Shown: positions 23,001 to 31,160 of the stretch, piece after piece | How positions within the stretch are numbered: the stretch's first letter is position 1 | How the letters are laid out: every line of letters starts with the position of its first letter | Source of the DNA: an uncultured Pelagibacteraceae bacterium | GTDB lineage: Bacteria > Pseudomonadota > Alphaproteobacteria > Pelagibacterales > Pelagibacteraceae | Direction of reading: 5' to 3' | NCBI GenBank assembly: GCA_902598825.1 | Contig: CACKDD010000002.1 | Coordinates: forward strand, 1-64,000 | DNA: 64,000 nucleotides | Notes under the pieces: model-generated | The model's database searches: none | What the model was told of the DNA's origin: nothing | What the model saw: the letters and a program-made list of their open reading frames with translations, nothing else | Translations under genes and position numbers: made by a program

Positions 23001-24178
23001 ATTTGTCCAGCTATTTCAATTGTAGGTGGTTCACCGGGTCTAAGCATTTTGTATATTTCTGTTATAGCTTCATCTTTATTATTATTTTTATCATTAAGTA
23101 TTGTTGTTAATAAATAGGGTCCTTTATTGATAGAGTTTGTAACCGAAATATTTAATGAATGAATGTTTGCGTCCAATATTTGTTGTATAACGGTATCATT
23201 TAACTCAGTACCAATTTTAAAAATTCCTTCCTCTTCATCACTTATCTTTATATCTTCATGTAAAAATTTACCATACAGTGACTCTCTTGAAACAAATATG
23301 TCTTTTAAACCATCATTTGCTAACTTCTTTGCATTTAAAAAATTAATTTTTTCACCTAAAGTGATGACTACTTTTCCAGTTTTTGCATCTACTACTTCCT
23401 CAGAAAAATTTTTTGCTTTATAGTTTTCTGGGTTAAATTTAGTTTTCCATTTCTCTGTTTTAGTATCATAAGTATATTTTTCATTTTCATAAAATTCATT
23501 AGCAATTTCTGATTTTGTAAAGCCTAATGCAAGTAATAATGTTGATGCAAGGATTTTTTTCTTTCTATCAATCTTGAAATATAAATAATCTTTAACATCA
23601 TATTCAAAATCTAACCAAGATCCTCTGTTAGGAATTACTCTACAATTAAATAAAAGTTTTCCACTAGCATGTGTTTTTCCTTTATCATGGTCAAAGAACA
23701 CACCTGGGCTTCTATGCATTTGATTTACTACTACTCTTTGAACACCATTTGTAATAAATGTTCCACTATTTGTCATCATTGGAACTTCACCCATGTAAAC
23801 TTCCTGTTCTTTAGCAGACAATATATCTTTAGTATTATTTTCAGGATCAATTTCGTAAACTACAAGTCTCAAAGTACATTTTAAAGCAGACGAGTAAGTT
23901 AGTCCTCTAGTTATACATTCTTCAACGTCAAACTTTGGCTTTTCTAATCTATACGAAATGTATTCTAAAGTAGCTTTATCGTTAAGATCTTCTATTGGAA
24001 AAATACTTTTAAAAACTCTATCAAACCCTTTTGTTAAATCTCCTGCATTAGCGTCAAAAAAAGTCAACTCATCATATGAATTTTTTTGAACTTCTATAAG
24101 GTTTGGAATAGATAAACTTTCTTTTAGTTTACCAAAACTTTTTCTTACGTTCTTTTTTTCCGTAAAAGATATTTGCAT
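20090..24178 (-). CDS. rpoB: DNA-directed RNA polymerase subunit beta
   Basis: This 1362-residue beta subunit contains the rifampicin-pocket region [21 protein letters not shown] and the neighbouring [25 protein letters not shown] block (part). The [16 protein letters not shown] segment and the C-terminal [24 protein letters not shown] region (part) are also clear. Length is close to the enterobacterial 1342. It is separated from rplL by 54 bases containing a hairpin at 24190-24211. Confidence 0.98.
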   Translation of the reverse strand: MQISFTEKKNVRKSFGKLKESLSIPNLIEVQKNSYDELTFFDANAGDLTKGFDRVFKSIFPIEDLNDKATLEYISYRLEKPKFDVEECITRGLTYSSALKCTLRLVVYEIDPENNTKDILSAKEQEVYMGEVPMMTNSGTFITNGVQRVVVNQMHRSPGVFFDHDKGKTHASGKLLFNCRVIPNRGSWLDFEYDVKDYLYFKIDRKKKILASTLLLALGFTKSEIANEFYENEKYTYDTKTEKWKTKFNPENYKAKNFSEEVVDAKTGKVVITLGEKINFLNAKKLANDGLKDIFVSRESLYGKFLHEDIKISDEEEGIFKIGTELNDTVIQQILDANIHSLNISVTNSINKGPYLLTTILNDKNNNKDEAITEIYKMLRPGEPPTIEIAGQIFNNLFFSSDRYDLSDVGRVKMNSRLNLESSDKITILRNDDIIAIIHKMLDLRDGKDEVDDIDHLGNRRVRSVGELVENQARIGVYRMERAIKEKMTTLDIESAMPQDLINAKPLTVSLKDFFASSQLSQFMDQTNPLSEITHKRRVSALGPGGLTRERAGFEVRDVHPTHYGRICPIETPEGPNIGLINSLSTYAKINKYGFIESPYKRVKDGVVQDNVEYLSAMEETKFTIAQANTKIDKNGKIIEELVSCRENLNFLLSKPETIDYIDVSPKQLVSVAASLIPFLENDDANRALMGSNMMRQAVPLLKPEAPLVGTGIESDVALDSGVTIVAKRDGVVDKIDGKRIVIKVTEETDFSKSGVDIYNLQKFKRSNQNTCINQRPLVRVGDKVKTGDIIADGPSTKLGELALGKNVTVAFMPWQGYNFEDSILISERCVTDDVFTSVHIVEYEIMARDTKLGEEEITRDIPNVNEEALKNLDESGVVYIGAEVNAGDILVGKVTPKGDSASGPEEKLLRSIFGEKAIDVTDTSLRMSRGSSGTVVDVRVFNRHGIEKDERSITIERAEIEEVQQDKIVEEEILERSIKQRASQILTGSSLNKKIKDIEAGTKLDFEIISQININDVFKIIPSNTKDEATLAQLKEQYNQAKQDITERFEDKVLKIRSGDDLLPSVMKMVKVFVAIKRRLRPGDKMSGRHGNKGVVSKIVPVEDMPYREDGRPVDIVLNPLGVPSRMNVGQILETHLGWACKEFGEQIKKLVNENNKKIERNEKIECFLKSVYGEEIFNQKVDKLSKTEFRDLCENLQNGIAISTPVFDGAKEKNVTEMLELANLPKSGQTYLWDGRTGEKFDRPVTVGIIYMLKLHHLVEDKIHARSTGPYSLVTQQPLGGKAQLGGQRFGEMEVWALEAYGASYTLQEILTVKSDDVAGRVKVYETIVKGEENFESGIPESFNVLVKEIKSLALNVELN

Positions 24179-24189
24179 CTATGTTCAAT

Positions 24190-24211
24190 ACTGATTAAAA
24201 AATTAATCAGT
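24190..24211 (-). promoter_or_regulatory. Hairpin between rplL and rpoB
   Basis: A perfect 9-base inverted repeat (ACTGATTAA / TTAATCAGT) with a four-base loop lies in the 54-base gap between rplL and rpoB. It is AT-rich, and on the minus strand it is not followed by a T-run, so full termination is unlikely. In enterobacteria the same gap carries an attenuator and an RNase III site that lower rpoBC expression relative to the ribosomal genes. A similar role here is inferred from position only. Confidence 0.45.
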
Positions 24212-24232
24212 AATTAAAAATTTCCTATTAAT

Positions 24233-24598
24233 TTACTTAAGTTCTACTTTTGCGCCTGCAGCTTCTAACTTAGCTTTTATCTCTTCAGCTTCTTTTTTTG
24301 GAACACCAGTTTTTACTTCTTTCGGTGCACCTTCAACTAAATCTTTTGCTTCTTTCAGACCAAGGGATGTAGCTGCTCTTACTTCTTTAATGACATTAAT
24401 CTTTTTATCTCCTGCAGAAACTAACATGATTGTGAAGTCATCTTTATCCTCTGCTGCTGCTGCTGCACCTGCTGCTGCTGGAGCTGCTGCTGCCATTGGG
24501 GTTACTCCCCATTTTTCTTCTAGTTGTTTTGAAAGATCTGCAGCTTCTGCTACAGTCAAACTTGATAAATCTTCTATAATTTTATTTAGGTCTGGCAT
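24233..24598 (-). CDS. rplL: 50S ribosomal protein L7/L12
   Basis: This 121-residue L7/L12 has an N-terminal dimerisation helix ([20 protein letters not shown]), an alanine-rich flexible hinge, and a C-terminal factor-binding domain with [24 protein letters not shown] (part). Several copies of it form the stalk that recruits EF-G and EF-Tu. It follows rplJ by 5 bases. Confidence 0.98.
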   Translation of the reverse strand: MPDLNKIIEDLSSLTVAEAADLSKQLEEKWGVTPMAAAAPAAAGAAAAAEDKDDFTIMLVSAGDKKINVIKEVRAATSLGLKEAKDLVEGAPKEVKTGVPKKEAEEIKAKLEAAGAKVELK

Positions 24599-24603
24599 AA
24601 TGT

Positions 24604-25125
24604 CTACTCTTTAGGTTGTGTTTCAGAATTTTCTGGTGGTAAATTACTCATTTTTTCCGATCGTGCAAGTAAAATACTCACTAATTTTGAAGCTGAGGCA
24701 TTCAGAATTCCCACAATATTTGCTCTGGCTTCATCTAATGTAGGTAAATTAGCGACATTTAATACTCCGGCTTGATCCAGAACCTCATTATCCATTATTC
24801 CACCAATTAATTTGAGATTCTCATTATCTTTAGCAAATTTTGATAAAATTCTAGCAGACATAATTGCATCCTCTCCGAAAGCAACAGCTGTAGGTCCAGT
24901 AAATAAATTAGATAAACCTTTACACTTAGTTTTTTCTAAAGCTAATTTAGTAATTCTGTTTTTTGTAATTTTAAAAATAATCCCATGCTCTCTCATTTTA
25001 GATCTTAATTCATCTAATTGTACCATTGTTAAACCTTGATAATGAGTGACCATGATTGCTTTACTATTTTCAAATTGAGAAGTCATCTCAGTTATATAAT
25101 TTTTCTTTTGTTCTTTATTCATCAT
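24604..25125 (-). CDS. rplJ: 50S ribosomal protein L10
   Basis: This 173-residue L10 has the N-terminal rRNA-binding domain ([20 protein letters not shown]) and [12 protein letters not shown], then the C-terminal helix that carries the L7/L12 dimers. A start two codons later (the second M in MMNKEQ) is equally possible. It lies 5 bases after rplA. L10 autoregulation through a leader is typical elsewhere, but no leader space exists here. Confidence 0.96.
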   Translation of the reverse strand: MMNKEQKKNYITEMTSQFENSKAIMVTHYQGLTMVQLDELRSKMREHGIIFKITKNRITKLALEKTKCKGLSNLFTGPTAVAFGEDAIMSARILSKFAKDNENLKLIGGIMDNEVLDQAGVLNVANLPTLDEARANIVGILNASASKLVSILLARSEKMSNLPPENSETQPKE

Positions 25126-25130
25126 AATAA

Positions 25131-25820
25131 TTAAATATTTTTACCCAATTTCAATTTATAAGAAACACCCATAGTTGAAGTTATAAACGCTGATTTTATT
25201 AAATCTCCTTTAACAGTATTATTAGATTTTTCTTTTTCTAGTGTATCTAACACTGCATTAAAATTTTTAATTAGTTGTTCGTCATTAAAAGATTTTTTTC
25301 CAATACTAACACCAATATTTCCATCTTTATCATTTCTAATTTCTGCTTGACCTGATTTAGCATTTAAAATTGCAGTTTTTAAATCTTCTGTAACTGAACC
25401 TAGTTTTGGATTAGGCATTAAGCCTTTAGGTCCAAGAACTTTACCTAATTTAGATAATTTAATCATCATTGAAGGCGTACAGATTAATTTTTCAAAATTC
25501 ATTTCACCATTTTTTATTTTTTCAATAAAATCATCTCCTCCAATAATATCTGCACCAGCAGTTTTTGCTTCAGAAGATTTTACATCTTCACAAACAACTG
25601 CTACTTTAACTTTTTTTCCAGTACCCCCTGGAAGATTTACAACGGTTCTTATATTAATTTCACTTTTCTTTTGTTTATTATTAATTTGGAAACTTATATC
25701 AAGTGACTCATCAAATTTTGTAGTACAATTTTTTTTAACAACAGGTAAAAGATTTTCAATCATTTCTGATGGAAGATCAGATGTTTTTACAGGAAGTTTT
25801 TTAAATCTTTTAGACTTCAT
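25131..25820 (-). CDS. rplA: 50S ribosomal protein L1
   Basis: This 229-residue L1 carries the signature KLGKVLGPKGLMPNPKLGSV and the domain II segment VAVVCEDVKSSEAKTAGADIIGG (part). L1 forms the mobile stalk that moves deacylated tRNA out of the E site. Length matches the family. It overlaps rplK by one base. Confidence 0.97.
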   Translation of the reverse strand: MKSKRFKKLPVKTSDLPSEMIENLLPVVKKNCTTKFDESLDISFQINNKQKKSEINIRTVVNLPGGTGKKVKVAVVCEDVKSSEAKTAGADIIGGDDFIEKIKNGEMNFEKLICTPSMMIKLSKLGKVLGPKGLMPNPKLGSVTEDLKTAILNAKSGQAEIRNDKDGNIGVSIGKKSFNDEQLIKNFNAVLDTLEKEKSNNTVKGDLIKSAFITSTMGVSYKLKLGKNI

Positions 25821-26251
25821 TATTCTTTAACCTCTATACCCATTGATCTAGCTGAACCTGAAATAATCTTTACTGCTTGCTCTAAATCTATTGCGTTTAA
25901 ATCTGACATTTTTTGTTTAGCTATATCTTCAGCTTGTTTTTTTGTAATTGATGCAACTATATTTCTTCCTGGTTCTTTAGATCCACTTTTTAATTTTGCA
26001 GCTTCTCTGATAAAAAATGATGCTGGTGGAGATTTTATTTTAAAATCAAATTTTTTGTCTTTATAGACTGTAATTTCAACTGGAACAGGTTTACCAGCTA
26101 ATGATTTAGTTTTATCATTAAATGCCTTACAGAATTCCATAATGTTAACACCACGTTGTCCCAATGCAGGTCCAACTGGGGGTGCAGGATTAGCTTGGCC
26201 ACCTTTAATTTGTAATTTTATAAATCCACTTATTTCTTTTTTTGCTGCCAT
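25820..26251 (-). CDS. rplK: 50S ribosomal protein L11
   Basis: This 143-residue L11 has the N-terminal proline-rich [21 protein letters not shown] and the C-terminal rRNA-binding domain ending [11 protein letters not shown]11 forms the base of the GTPase-associated centre and is the site sensed by RelA-type factors. It is 4 bases after nusG. Confidence 0.98.
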   Translation of the reverse strand: MAAKKEISGFIKLQIKGGQANPAPPVGPALGQRGVNIMEFCKAFNDKTKSLAGKPVPVEITVYKDKKFDFKIKSPPASFFIREAAKLKSGSKEPGRNIVASITKKQAEDIAKQKMSDLNAIDLEQAVKIISGSARSMGIEVKE

Positions 26252-26255
26252 AGTT

Positions 26256-26786
26256 TTAACTTGCTTTCTCCACTTGATTATATTCTAAATCAACAGGGGT
26301 TGGTCGACCAAATATAGAAACTGAAACTTTCAATCTAGATTTTTCCTCATCTATCTCTTCAACCATTCCACTAAATGAAGCAAATGGTCCGTCTATAACT
26401 TGAACTTTTTCTCCAACTGCGTACTCTATAGCAGATTTTGGCTGAGCTACACCATCTTTTATTTGGCCTAAAATCTTGTCAATTTCTTTATCAGATACTG
26501 GAACTGGCATTCCTTTTGTTCCTAAGAAACCACTAACTCTCTTTATGTTTTTTATCATATGATAAATGTTGTTGTCCATTTCACTTTTAATTAGAACATA
26601 TCCAGGAAAATATTTCTTTTTTCTTTGAATTCTCTTCCCTCTCTTAACTTCTGTAACATCGTGAGTAGGTACTATAATTTCTTCAAATTTATCTGAAATT
26701 TTAGCCTTATCAGCTTCTTCTCTAATTAGTCCAGCTACTTTGTTTTCAAAACTTGAATGTGATTGAACTATGTACCAATTTTTCAT
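26256..26786 (-). CDS. nusG: Transcription termination/antitermination factor NusG
   Basis: This 176-residue NusG has the N-terminal NGN domain ([18 protein letters not shown] ... [11 protein letters not shown]), which binds RNA polymerase. The C-terminal KOW domain ([23 protein letters not shown]) binds S10/NusE or Rho. It directly follows secE with a one-base overlap, the near-universal arrangement. Confidence 0.97.
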   Translation of the reverse strand: MKNWYIVQSHSSFENKVAGLIREEADKAKISDKFEEIIVPTHDVTEVKRGKRIQRKKKYFPGYVLIKSEMDNNIYHMIKNIKRVSGFLGTKGMPVPVSDKEIDKILGQIKDGVAQPKSAIEYAVGEKVQVIDGPFASFSGMVEEIDEEKSRLKVSVSIFGRPTPVDLEYNQVEKAS

Positions 26787-26977
26787 TAAATACTCACCTT
26801 AAGTAAAATCTCAAGAAAGAACTTTAAAACCTGATCTAAAAGTAAAAAAAATAATGACATTACAACAGCCATTGCAAAAACCATTAATGCACCTTGAAGC
26901 GTCTCTTTTCCAGTTGGCCAAGTTACTTTAAAAGCTTCTTGTTTTACTTCTTGAATAAATTTAAACGGGTTTTTCAT
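26786..26977 (-). CDS. secE: Preprotein translocase subunit SecE
   Basis: This 63-residue protein has a short amphipathic helix with the conserved FIQEVKQEAFKVTWPTGKE segment, followed by a single membrane helix. This is the minimal one-helix SecE form typical of most bacteria. It clamps SecY in the inner membrane. It lies 18 bases downstream of tRNA-Trp. Confidence 0.96.
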   Translation of the reverse strand: MKNPFKFIQEVKQEAFKVTWPTGKETLQGALMVFAMAVVMSLFFLLLDQVLKFFLEILLKVSI

Positions 26978-26995
26978 AAAAATTTAACTCTTGAT

Positions 26996-27071
26996 TGGCA
27001 GGAGCGGAGGGACTCGAACCCTCAGCCTCCGGTTTTGGAGACCGGCGCTCTACCAATTGAGCTACACTCCT
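26996..27071 (-). tRNA. tRNA-Trp (CCA)
   Basis: The minus strand folds as a full cloverleaf from AGGAGTG at 27071 to an encoded CCA at 26998-26996. The acceptor stem is AGGAGTG / CGCTCCT. The anticodon stem CCGGT / ACCGG encloses loop CTCCAAA, giving anticodon CCA, and the T arm GAGGGTTCGAGTCCCTC is standard. It sits between tuf and secE, as in many proteobacteria. Confidence 0.97.
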
Positions 27072-27080
27072 ATATAGAGC

Positions 27081-28271
27081 TTACTCTATAATTTTAGTTA
27101 CTACTCCAGCTCCAACAGTTCTACCACCTTCACGAATTGCAAAATTTAATTTTTCTGACATAGCTATTGGTGTAATTAATTTAACTGTAAATTTAGCATC
27201 ATCACCTGGCATAACCATTTCTGTACCAGCTGGTAATTCTACTTCTCCAGTTACATCTGTTGTTCTAAAATAAAACTGTGGTCTGTACTTTGTAAAAAAT
27301 GGAGTATGTCTTCCACCCTCTTCTTTTTTAAGCACGTAAGCCTGAGCTTCAAATTTAGTATGTGGTGTAACTGAACCAGGCTTACAAAGAACTTGACCTC
27401 TTTCGATATCAGTTCTTTCAACACCTCTTAAAAGTACTCCAACGTTATCACCAGCTTCACCAGAATCTAAAAGCTTTCTAAACATTTCTACTCCAGTACA
27501 AACTGATTTTTTAGTTTCTCTAATACCAATTATCTCAATTTCATCACCAGTTTTAAGTACGCCTGACTCAACTCTTCCTGTTGCAACTGTACCTCTACCA
27601 GAAATGGAAAAAACATCCTCCACAGGCATTAAAAAAGGTTTATCTTTTGGTCTGTCAGGTTGTGGAATAAAAGCATCAACATTTTTCATCAATTCTAAAA
27701 TTGAATTCTTTCCAATTTCATCATCTCTTCCCTCTACTGCTGCAAGTGCAGAACCTTTAGCAATTGGAGTTTTGTCACCTGGAAATTTATAAGAAGTTAA
27801 TAGTTCTTTTATTTCTTCCTCTACCAGGTCAATCATTTCTTTATCATCAACTTGATCAACTTTATTTAAGTAAACACATATAGCGGGGACACCAACTTGT
27901 CTTGCTAAAAGAATATGTTCTCTAGTTTGTGGCATAGGACCATCTGCAGCGTTAACAACTAAAATTGCTCCATCCATTTGAGCTGCACCTGTAATCATGT
28001 TTTTTACATAGTCTGCGTGTCCAGGACAATCTACGTGTGCGTAGTGTCTTTTTTCAGTTTCATATTCAACGTGCGCAGTAGAAATTGTAATACCTCTTTC
28101 TTTTTCTTCTGGAGCTTTATCAATTTGATCATACGCTACTGCTTGAGCACCACCTGTTTCAGACAAAACTTTAGTGATAGCTGCAGTCAAGGTTGTTTTA
28201 CCGTGGTCGACGTGACCAATTGTACCTATGTTACAATGCGGTTTATTTCTTACAAATTTTTCTTTTGACAT
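27081..28271 (-). CDS. tuf: Translation elongation factor Tu
   Basis: This 396-residue GTPase delivers aminoacyl-tRNA to the ribosome. Visible motifs are the P-loop GHVDHGKT (residues 19-26), the switch I segment [21 protein letters not shown], and NKVD for guanine recognition. Domains II and III follow at full length. It is the only tuf in the window and is flanked by tRNA-Gly upstream and tRNA-Trp downstream, so one transcript probably carries the tRNAs and the mRNA together. Confidence 0.98.
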   Translation of the reverse strand: MSKEKFVRNKPHCNIGTIGHVDHGKTTLTAAITKVLSETGGAQAVAYDQIDKAPEEKERGITISTAHVEYETEKRHYAHVDCPGHADYVKNMITGAAQMDGAILVVNAADGPMPQTREHILLARQVGVPAICVYLNKVDQVDDKEMIDLVEEEIKELLTSYKFPGDKTPIAKGSALAAVEGRDDEIGKNSILELMKNVDAFIPQPDRPKDKPFLMPVEDVFSISGRGTVATGRVESGVLKTGDEIEIIGIRETKKSVCTGVEMFRKLLDSGEAGDNVGVLLRGVERTDIERGQVLCKPGSVTPHTKFEAQAYVLKKEEGGRHTPFFTKYRPQFYFRTTDVTGEVELPAGTEMVMPGDDAKFTVKLITPIAMSEKLNFAIREGGRTVGAGVVTKIIE

Positions 28272-28316
28272 TACTTATTTCCTCACATTTCTTTTTTTTA
28301 ATAATTTCTTAATTCT

Positions 28317-28390
28317 TGGAGCGGGTAAAGGGAATCGAACCCTTACATCCAGCTTGGAAGGCTAGCGTTCTACCATTGAACTACACCCGC
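28317..28390 (-). tRNA. tRNA-Gly (UCC)
   Basis: The minus strand gives a complete cloverleaf from GCGGGTG at 28390 to encoded CCA at 28319-28317. The acceptor GCGGGTG pairs with TACCCGC. The anticodon loop CTTCCAA gives TCC, and the T arm AAGGGTTCGATTCCCTT is standard. It is placed directly upstream of tuf. Confidence 0.96.
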
Positions 28391-28436
28391 ACAACCCCAA
28401 GAGTAACACTCCAGTGTTAATTAAAAATTTATTGAA

Positions 28437-28522
28437 TGGTGGAGGGGGAAAGATTCGAACTTTCGAAGACCGAAGTCAACGGGTTTACAGCCCGCCCCAT
28501 TTGACCGCTCTGGAACCCCTCC
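28437..28522 (-). tRNA. tRNA-Tyr (GUA)
   Basis: The minus-strand sequence from GGAGGGG at 28522 to encoded ACCA at 28440-28437 is 86 bases long with a long variable arm (class II), as expected for tRNA-Tyr. The anticodon loop CTGTAAA gives GTA. The order tRNA-Tyr, tRNA-Gly, tuf resembles the enterobacterial tRNA-tufB operon. A promoter-like pair lies upstream at 28569-28596. Confidence 0.96.
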
Positions 28523-28568
28523 TTTGGGGAAGTGTCCCCTGTTCAATAAAGCTTCAAACAACATGCGT

Positions 28569-28596
28569 TTTATATATTTTATTTGTGCAAATGCAA
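28569..28596 (-). promoter_or_regulatory. Putative promoter of the tRNA-Tyr-tRNA-Gly-tuf operon
   Basis: On the minus strand TTGCAT (28596-28591) is followed after 16 bases by TATAAA (28574-28569). The predicted transcription start is roughly 40 bases upstream of tRNA-Tyr. The geometry equals that of the candidate before rpsM. The leader contains a small GGGGA...TCCCC hairpin at about 28526-28539 just before the tRNA, possibly a processing element. Confidence 0.5.
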
Positions 28597-28650
28597 TACG
28601 TGATTTAGTGGGAAAATATTCAAAAAAACGTGTAAAACTAGGATAAATTT

Positions 28651-29395
28651 ATGAATAAATCATCATTTTTTATCATTGGTCAGCACGCTGTAATAGAAGC
28701 ATTAAGAAATCCAAAAAGGAAGGTTTTAAGAGTTTTTTTAACCGAAGAAAGTAAAAAAAATATTCATCGAAAAAGTCCAAAAAAAAAATCTACTAGAAGA
28801 TGTTAAAGTGTACTTTAAGACCAAAAAAGAATTAGATAAATACAGTACCAAGGAAAATTTATTACACCAAGGTTATGTGGCAGAAGTCGAGCATCTTGAA
28901 AAGCCAATCCTTAAAGATTTTATAAAGGAAAAAAAAGAAACAACTCTTGTTTGTTTGGATGGAGTAACTGACCCAAGAAATATTGGATCGTTAATAAGAA
29001 GTGCAGCTTCATTTAAAATCGATGGAATTATAATTAAAGAAAGACACTTTCCAAACGAAAGTAAACTCATGTATAAAGCAGCAAGCGGATCTATAGAATA
29101 TATGAATATTTTTGAAGTATCAAATATTAATTCAACCTTAAAAAATTTAAAAAACAAAAATTTTTGGGTTTATGGTTTTGATGGATATGGTGATAAAGAT
29201 TTTACAGATATTAAATGGCAAGGAAACAACGTTTTACTTTTTGGGTCGGAAGGCTCTGGTATGCACGAACATACTTCCAAATATGCTGATTTTTTAGTTA
29301 AAATAGAAATAGATAAAAAAATTGAGAGTTTGAATATATCAAATAGTGCAGCTATTGTATTCCATCATTTAAATTATTTAAAAAAAAAGAGTTGA
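28651..29395 (+). pseudogene. rlmB: rRNA 2'-O-methyltransferase (SpoU/TrmH family), one-base frameshift
   Basis: An ATG at 28651, with an AGGA ribosome site about 7 bases upstream, starts MNKSSFFIIGQHAVIEALRNPKR, the N-terminal substrate-binding domain of RlmB-type SPOUT methyltransferases. This frame ends at a stop near 28806. The rest of the protein continues in the +1 frame (readable from about 28751 and openly from 28808) through the SPOUT domain: LDGVTDPRNIGSLIRSAASF, LLFGSEGSGM and SLNISNSAAIVF. The whole span is 3n+1 bases. One extra A in the A-run at 28753-28760 or at 28770-28774 would explain it. It could be a sequencing error, a true pseudogene or slippage. Intact, it would methylate 23S rRNA ribose. 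Confidence 0.85.
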
Positions 29396-29428
29396 TTATT
29401 TTGTAAATTCAAAATAATTGTTGCACAT

Positions 29429-29504
29429 GCCCTTGTAGCTCAGCTGGTAGAGCAATTGATTTGTAATCAATAGGTCCGCGGTTCGAATCCGTGCGGGGGC
29501 ACCA
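29429..29504 (+). tRNA. tRNA-Thr (UGU)
   Basis: A complete cloverleaf runs from GCCCTTG at 29429 to encoded CCA at 29502-29504. The acceptor GCCCTTG pairs with CGGGGGC. The anticodon stem ATTGA / TCAAT encloses loop TTTGTAA, giving TGT. The T arm is CCGCGGTTCGAATCCGTGCGG-like and normal. Its 3' two-thirds is repeated exactly at 31079, indicating use as an integration site. Confidence 0.97.
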
Positions 29505-29535
29505 TCACTCAATAAAATCAACACTAATTATTTTT
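29454..29535 (+). repeat. Direct repeat copy 1 (att-like), 3' part of tRNA-Thr and flank
   Basis: Bases 29454-29505 (52 bases, from the anticodon stem through CCA plus one base) are identical to 31079-31130. The next 30 bases (29506-29535) match 31131-31160 with only three C/T differences. This copy is part of the functional tRNA. An exact duplication of a tRNA 3' end is the usual mark of site-specific integration. The two copies are 1625 bases apart. Confidence 0.9.
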
Positions 29536-29568
29536 GCAAAATAAATATTTTATTAAATTTTAACACTA

Positions 29569-29589
29569 AGTGCAGACATAGTGCAGACA
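29569..29589. repeat. Tandem 10-base direct repeat beside tRNA-Thr
   Basis: AGTGCAGACA occurs at 29569-29578 and again at 29580-29589, with an 11-base period close to one helical turn. It lies just inside the island, between the att-like repeat and the lipoprotein gene. Arm-type integrase binding sites are often short direct repeats of this kind, but no other copies were noticed. The role is unknown. Confidence 0.5.
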
Positions 29590-29629
29590 GATTGTGTATC
29601 AATCAAGTAGTCGTTGAAAAGTTTTTCCA

Positions 29630-30292
29630 CTAATAACATCTTGCCTTACCATATTTTTTTTTATTAAAGTCCCAAACTGTAATTGTAAATCCTCTGAGAT
29701 TATATTCTGACTTTGCAATTCTACAGGCTAACTCTGCATAAAGATCTGCGTTTGGTGGTGGGCTTTTCAAAAATATCCAGAAAGACTCCTTTTGAGGAAA
29801 ACCAGCCTCAGTATAACCAGGATCATACCATCTCTTGACTAATGCTTTTCTTCTTTCAGCTTCTGAATTATTCGAGGATGAAGTTGAGCTTTGATTTGAT
29901 GATGTTTGTGATGATGAATCATTAGCTTTTGTATTTTCTTTTTTTGGTAAAGATGCTCTTGCCTCAACCAATGTATCGTGCCAAGATTCAAGAGTTCCAT
30001 TTCCAAGTTTGCATAATAAAATTCCACAAGAAACAGGTTCAGAAACATATCTAAATACATAATATTTTTTTGTATTTTCTCCCCAAATAATTTCAGTATC
30101 TATATCTGAATAAAATTCAGACCCTCCACTAGGGATAAACGGATCATCACCAGGGTAAGAAACTATGAACGCATCCTGTAGCTGGCTTTTAGAAATATTT
30201 TTTTTGATTTTTCCACTTGAGACAATACTCTCTGTTGTAGCACAGCCACTCAACAGCAAACCCAGAACCACGATCGCTAAAAGTTTTTTCAT
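29630..30292 (-). CDS. Lipoprotein of unknown function (island gene)
   Basis: This 220-residue protein begins with a clear lipoprotein signal: KK, a hydrophobic stretch and the lipobox LLSGC, with cysteine 17 as the likely lipidated residue. A conserved-looking globular part (about residues 30-110) is followed by a serine/asparagine-rich linker near 118-142. A C-terminal part contains WYDPGYTEAGFPQKESFWIF and ends in cysteine-tyrosine. I do not recognise the family. It overlaps the upstream gene 30289-30987 by 4 bases, so the two are probably co-expressed. Both lie between the tRNA-Thr repeats. Confidence 0.8.
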   Translation of the reverse strand: MKKLLAIVVLGLLLSGCATTESIVSSGKIKKNISKSQLQDAFIVSYPGDDPFIPSGGSEFYSDIDTEIIWGENTKKYYVFRYVSEPVSCGILLCKLGNGTLESWHDTLVEARASLPKKENTKANDSSSQTSSNQSSTSSSNNSEAERRKALVKRWYDPGYTEAGFPQKESFWIFLKSPPPNADLYAELACRIAKSEYNLRGFTITVWDFNKKKYGKARCY

Positions 30293-30987
30293 TTATCTAA
30301 ATTATTCATTCTTTGACTTCGAGCCAAAACAAAGTTCGATAAATTATACTTATATTGCTTATATTCTTCAATATCATTTGGTAAAGGATAATTCTCGAAA
30401 GATTTAAAAGGTATAAAATATTTAATAGATGAATAATCATTAGAGACTAAATCTTGAAGTAGAAAAAAATCAACATATCCCTGAAAACTTTCAAACAAAT
30501 TAAAGAATTGTTTATACCTCTCAAAAGTCTCATTTAATGGACTGTCCTCTTTAATATAATATCTTCTAATACACTCTAGTGTTAAATCAAATCTATCTCT
30601 TATCTTTTTATTAACCCCTCTTGCTCCATTAATTGTCATTTGATTATTAATTCTTTCAGATGGAAAAATTATATAGCCACCTATTGTGCTACATAAAGAA
30701 ACGAATTTCTCTAACTCCTTTGTATCTATTTTTTTAACAATATTCGTTGTACTTTTTATATTGCTATAAGTATGTGCAATTGAGTCACTCGATAAAACAA
30801 ATTCACCTAGATCTGATTTATGATGAAGTCGCATTGGAATAGTTTCATCTAGTTTAAATAACAAACCATTTGGGAGTTTTTTGCTCCACAAGAATTTATG
30901 ATAATTTCTTAGAGTGGGACTATGACTATCAGGGTCCCTACCTTTTGGTGTATCACTATAAACGTTAAAGCTAGTATCTATATTCAC
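30289..30987 (-). CDS. Uncharacterised conserved protein (DUF6994-like; island gene)
   Basis: This 232-residue protein has no signal peptide or membrane segment. The N-terminal motif DPDSHSPTLRNYHKFLWSKKL, followed by LHHKSDLGEFVLSSDSI, resembles from memory a widespread bacterial family of unknown function (DUF6994-type). That identification needs a profile search. The remainder is mainly helical, with many aromatic residues (FNLFESFQGYVDFFLLQDL). It overlaps the lipoprotein gene by 4 bases and lies in the small tRNA-Thr island. An inverted repeat (31003-31021) lies just upstream and could be an operator. Confidence 0.75.
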   Translation of the reverse strand: MNIDTSFNVYSDTPKGRDPDSHSPTLRNYHKFLWSKKLPNGLLFKLDETIPMRLHHKSDLGEFVLSSDSIAHTYSNIKSTTNIVKKIDTKELEKFVSLCSTIGGYIIFPSERINNQMTINGARGVNKKIRDRFDLTLECIRRYYIKEDSPLNETFERYKQFFNLFESFQGYVDFFLLQDLVSNDYSSIKYFIPFKSFENYPLPNDIEEYKQYKYNLSNFVLARSQRMNNLDK

Positions 30988-31002
30988 TAAAAAAACTTTA
31001 TC

Positions 31003-31021
31003 ACTGCAGATATATTGCAGT
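31003..31021. promoter_or_regulatory. Inverted repeat upstream of island gene, possible operator
   Basis: ACTGCA and TGCAGT form a perfect 6-base inverted repeat separated by seven bases, 16 bases upstream of the start codon of the 232-residue island gene on the minus strand. The spacing suits a dimeric repressor or a small RNA hairpin. No partner regulator gene is visible in the island. Confidence 0.3.
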
Positions 31022-31078
31022 CAAACTGAATGAAAATTTATTTAAACGTTGAAAAATAATACTTATTCAAAAAATGAT

Positions 31079-31160
31079 AATTGATTTGTAATCAATAGGT
31101 CCGCGGTTCGAATCCGTGCGGGGGCACCATTACTTAATAAAATCAATACTAATTATTTTT
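31079..31160 (+). repeat. Direct repeat copy 2 (att-like), partial tRNA-Thr remnant
   Basis: This copy carries tRNA-Thr positions 26 to 76 exactly, but lacks the 5' acceptor and D arm, so it is not a functional tRNA. It continues for 30 more bases with three C-to-T type differences from copy 1. Its last 12 bases overlap the 3' end of the next minus-strand gene (stop at 31149-31151). It marks the right boundary of a 1.6 kb insertion. Confidence 0.9.

Noticed and set aside
26894-27091. 65-codon plus-strand frame across tRNA-Trp
   Set aside because: The peptide contains RRDSNPQPPVLETGALPIELHS-like text (cut here), a classic artefact of translating the antisense strand of a tRNA.
28414-28608. 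64-codon plus-strand frame across tRNA-Tyr
   Set aside because: It is the antisense of a tRNA gene and its promoter region; no support as a protein.
28651-28810. Programmed frameshift in the rlmB-type gene as the preferred explanation
   Set aside because: No stimulatory structure was seen and slippage at A-runs is a common sequencing or assembly error; error or recent mutation is simpler.
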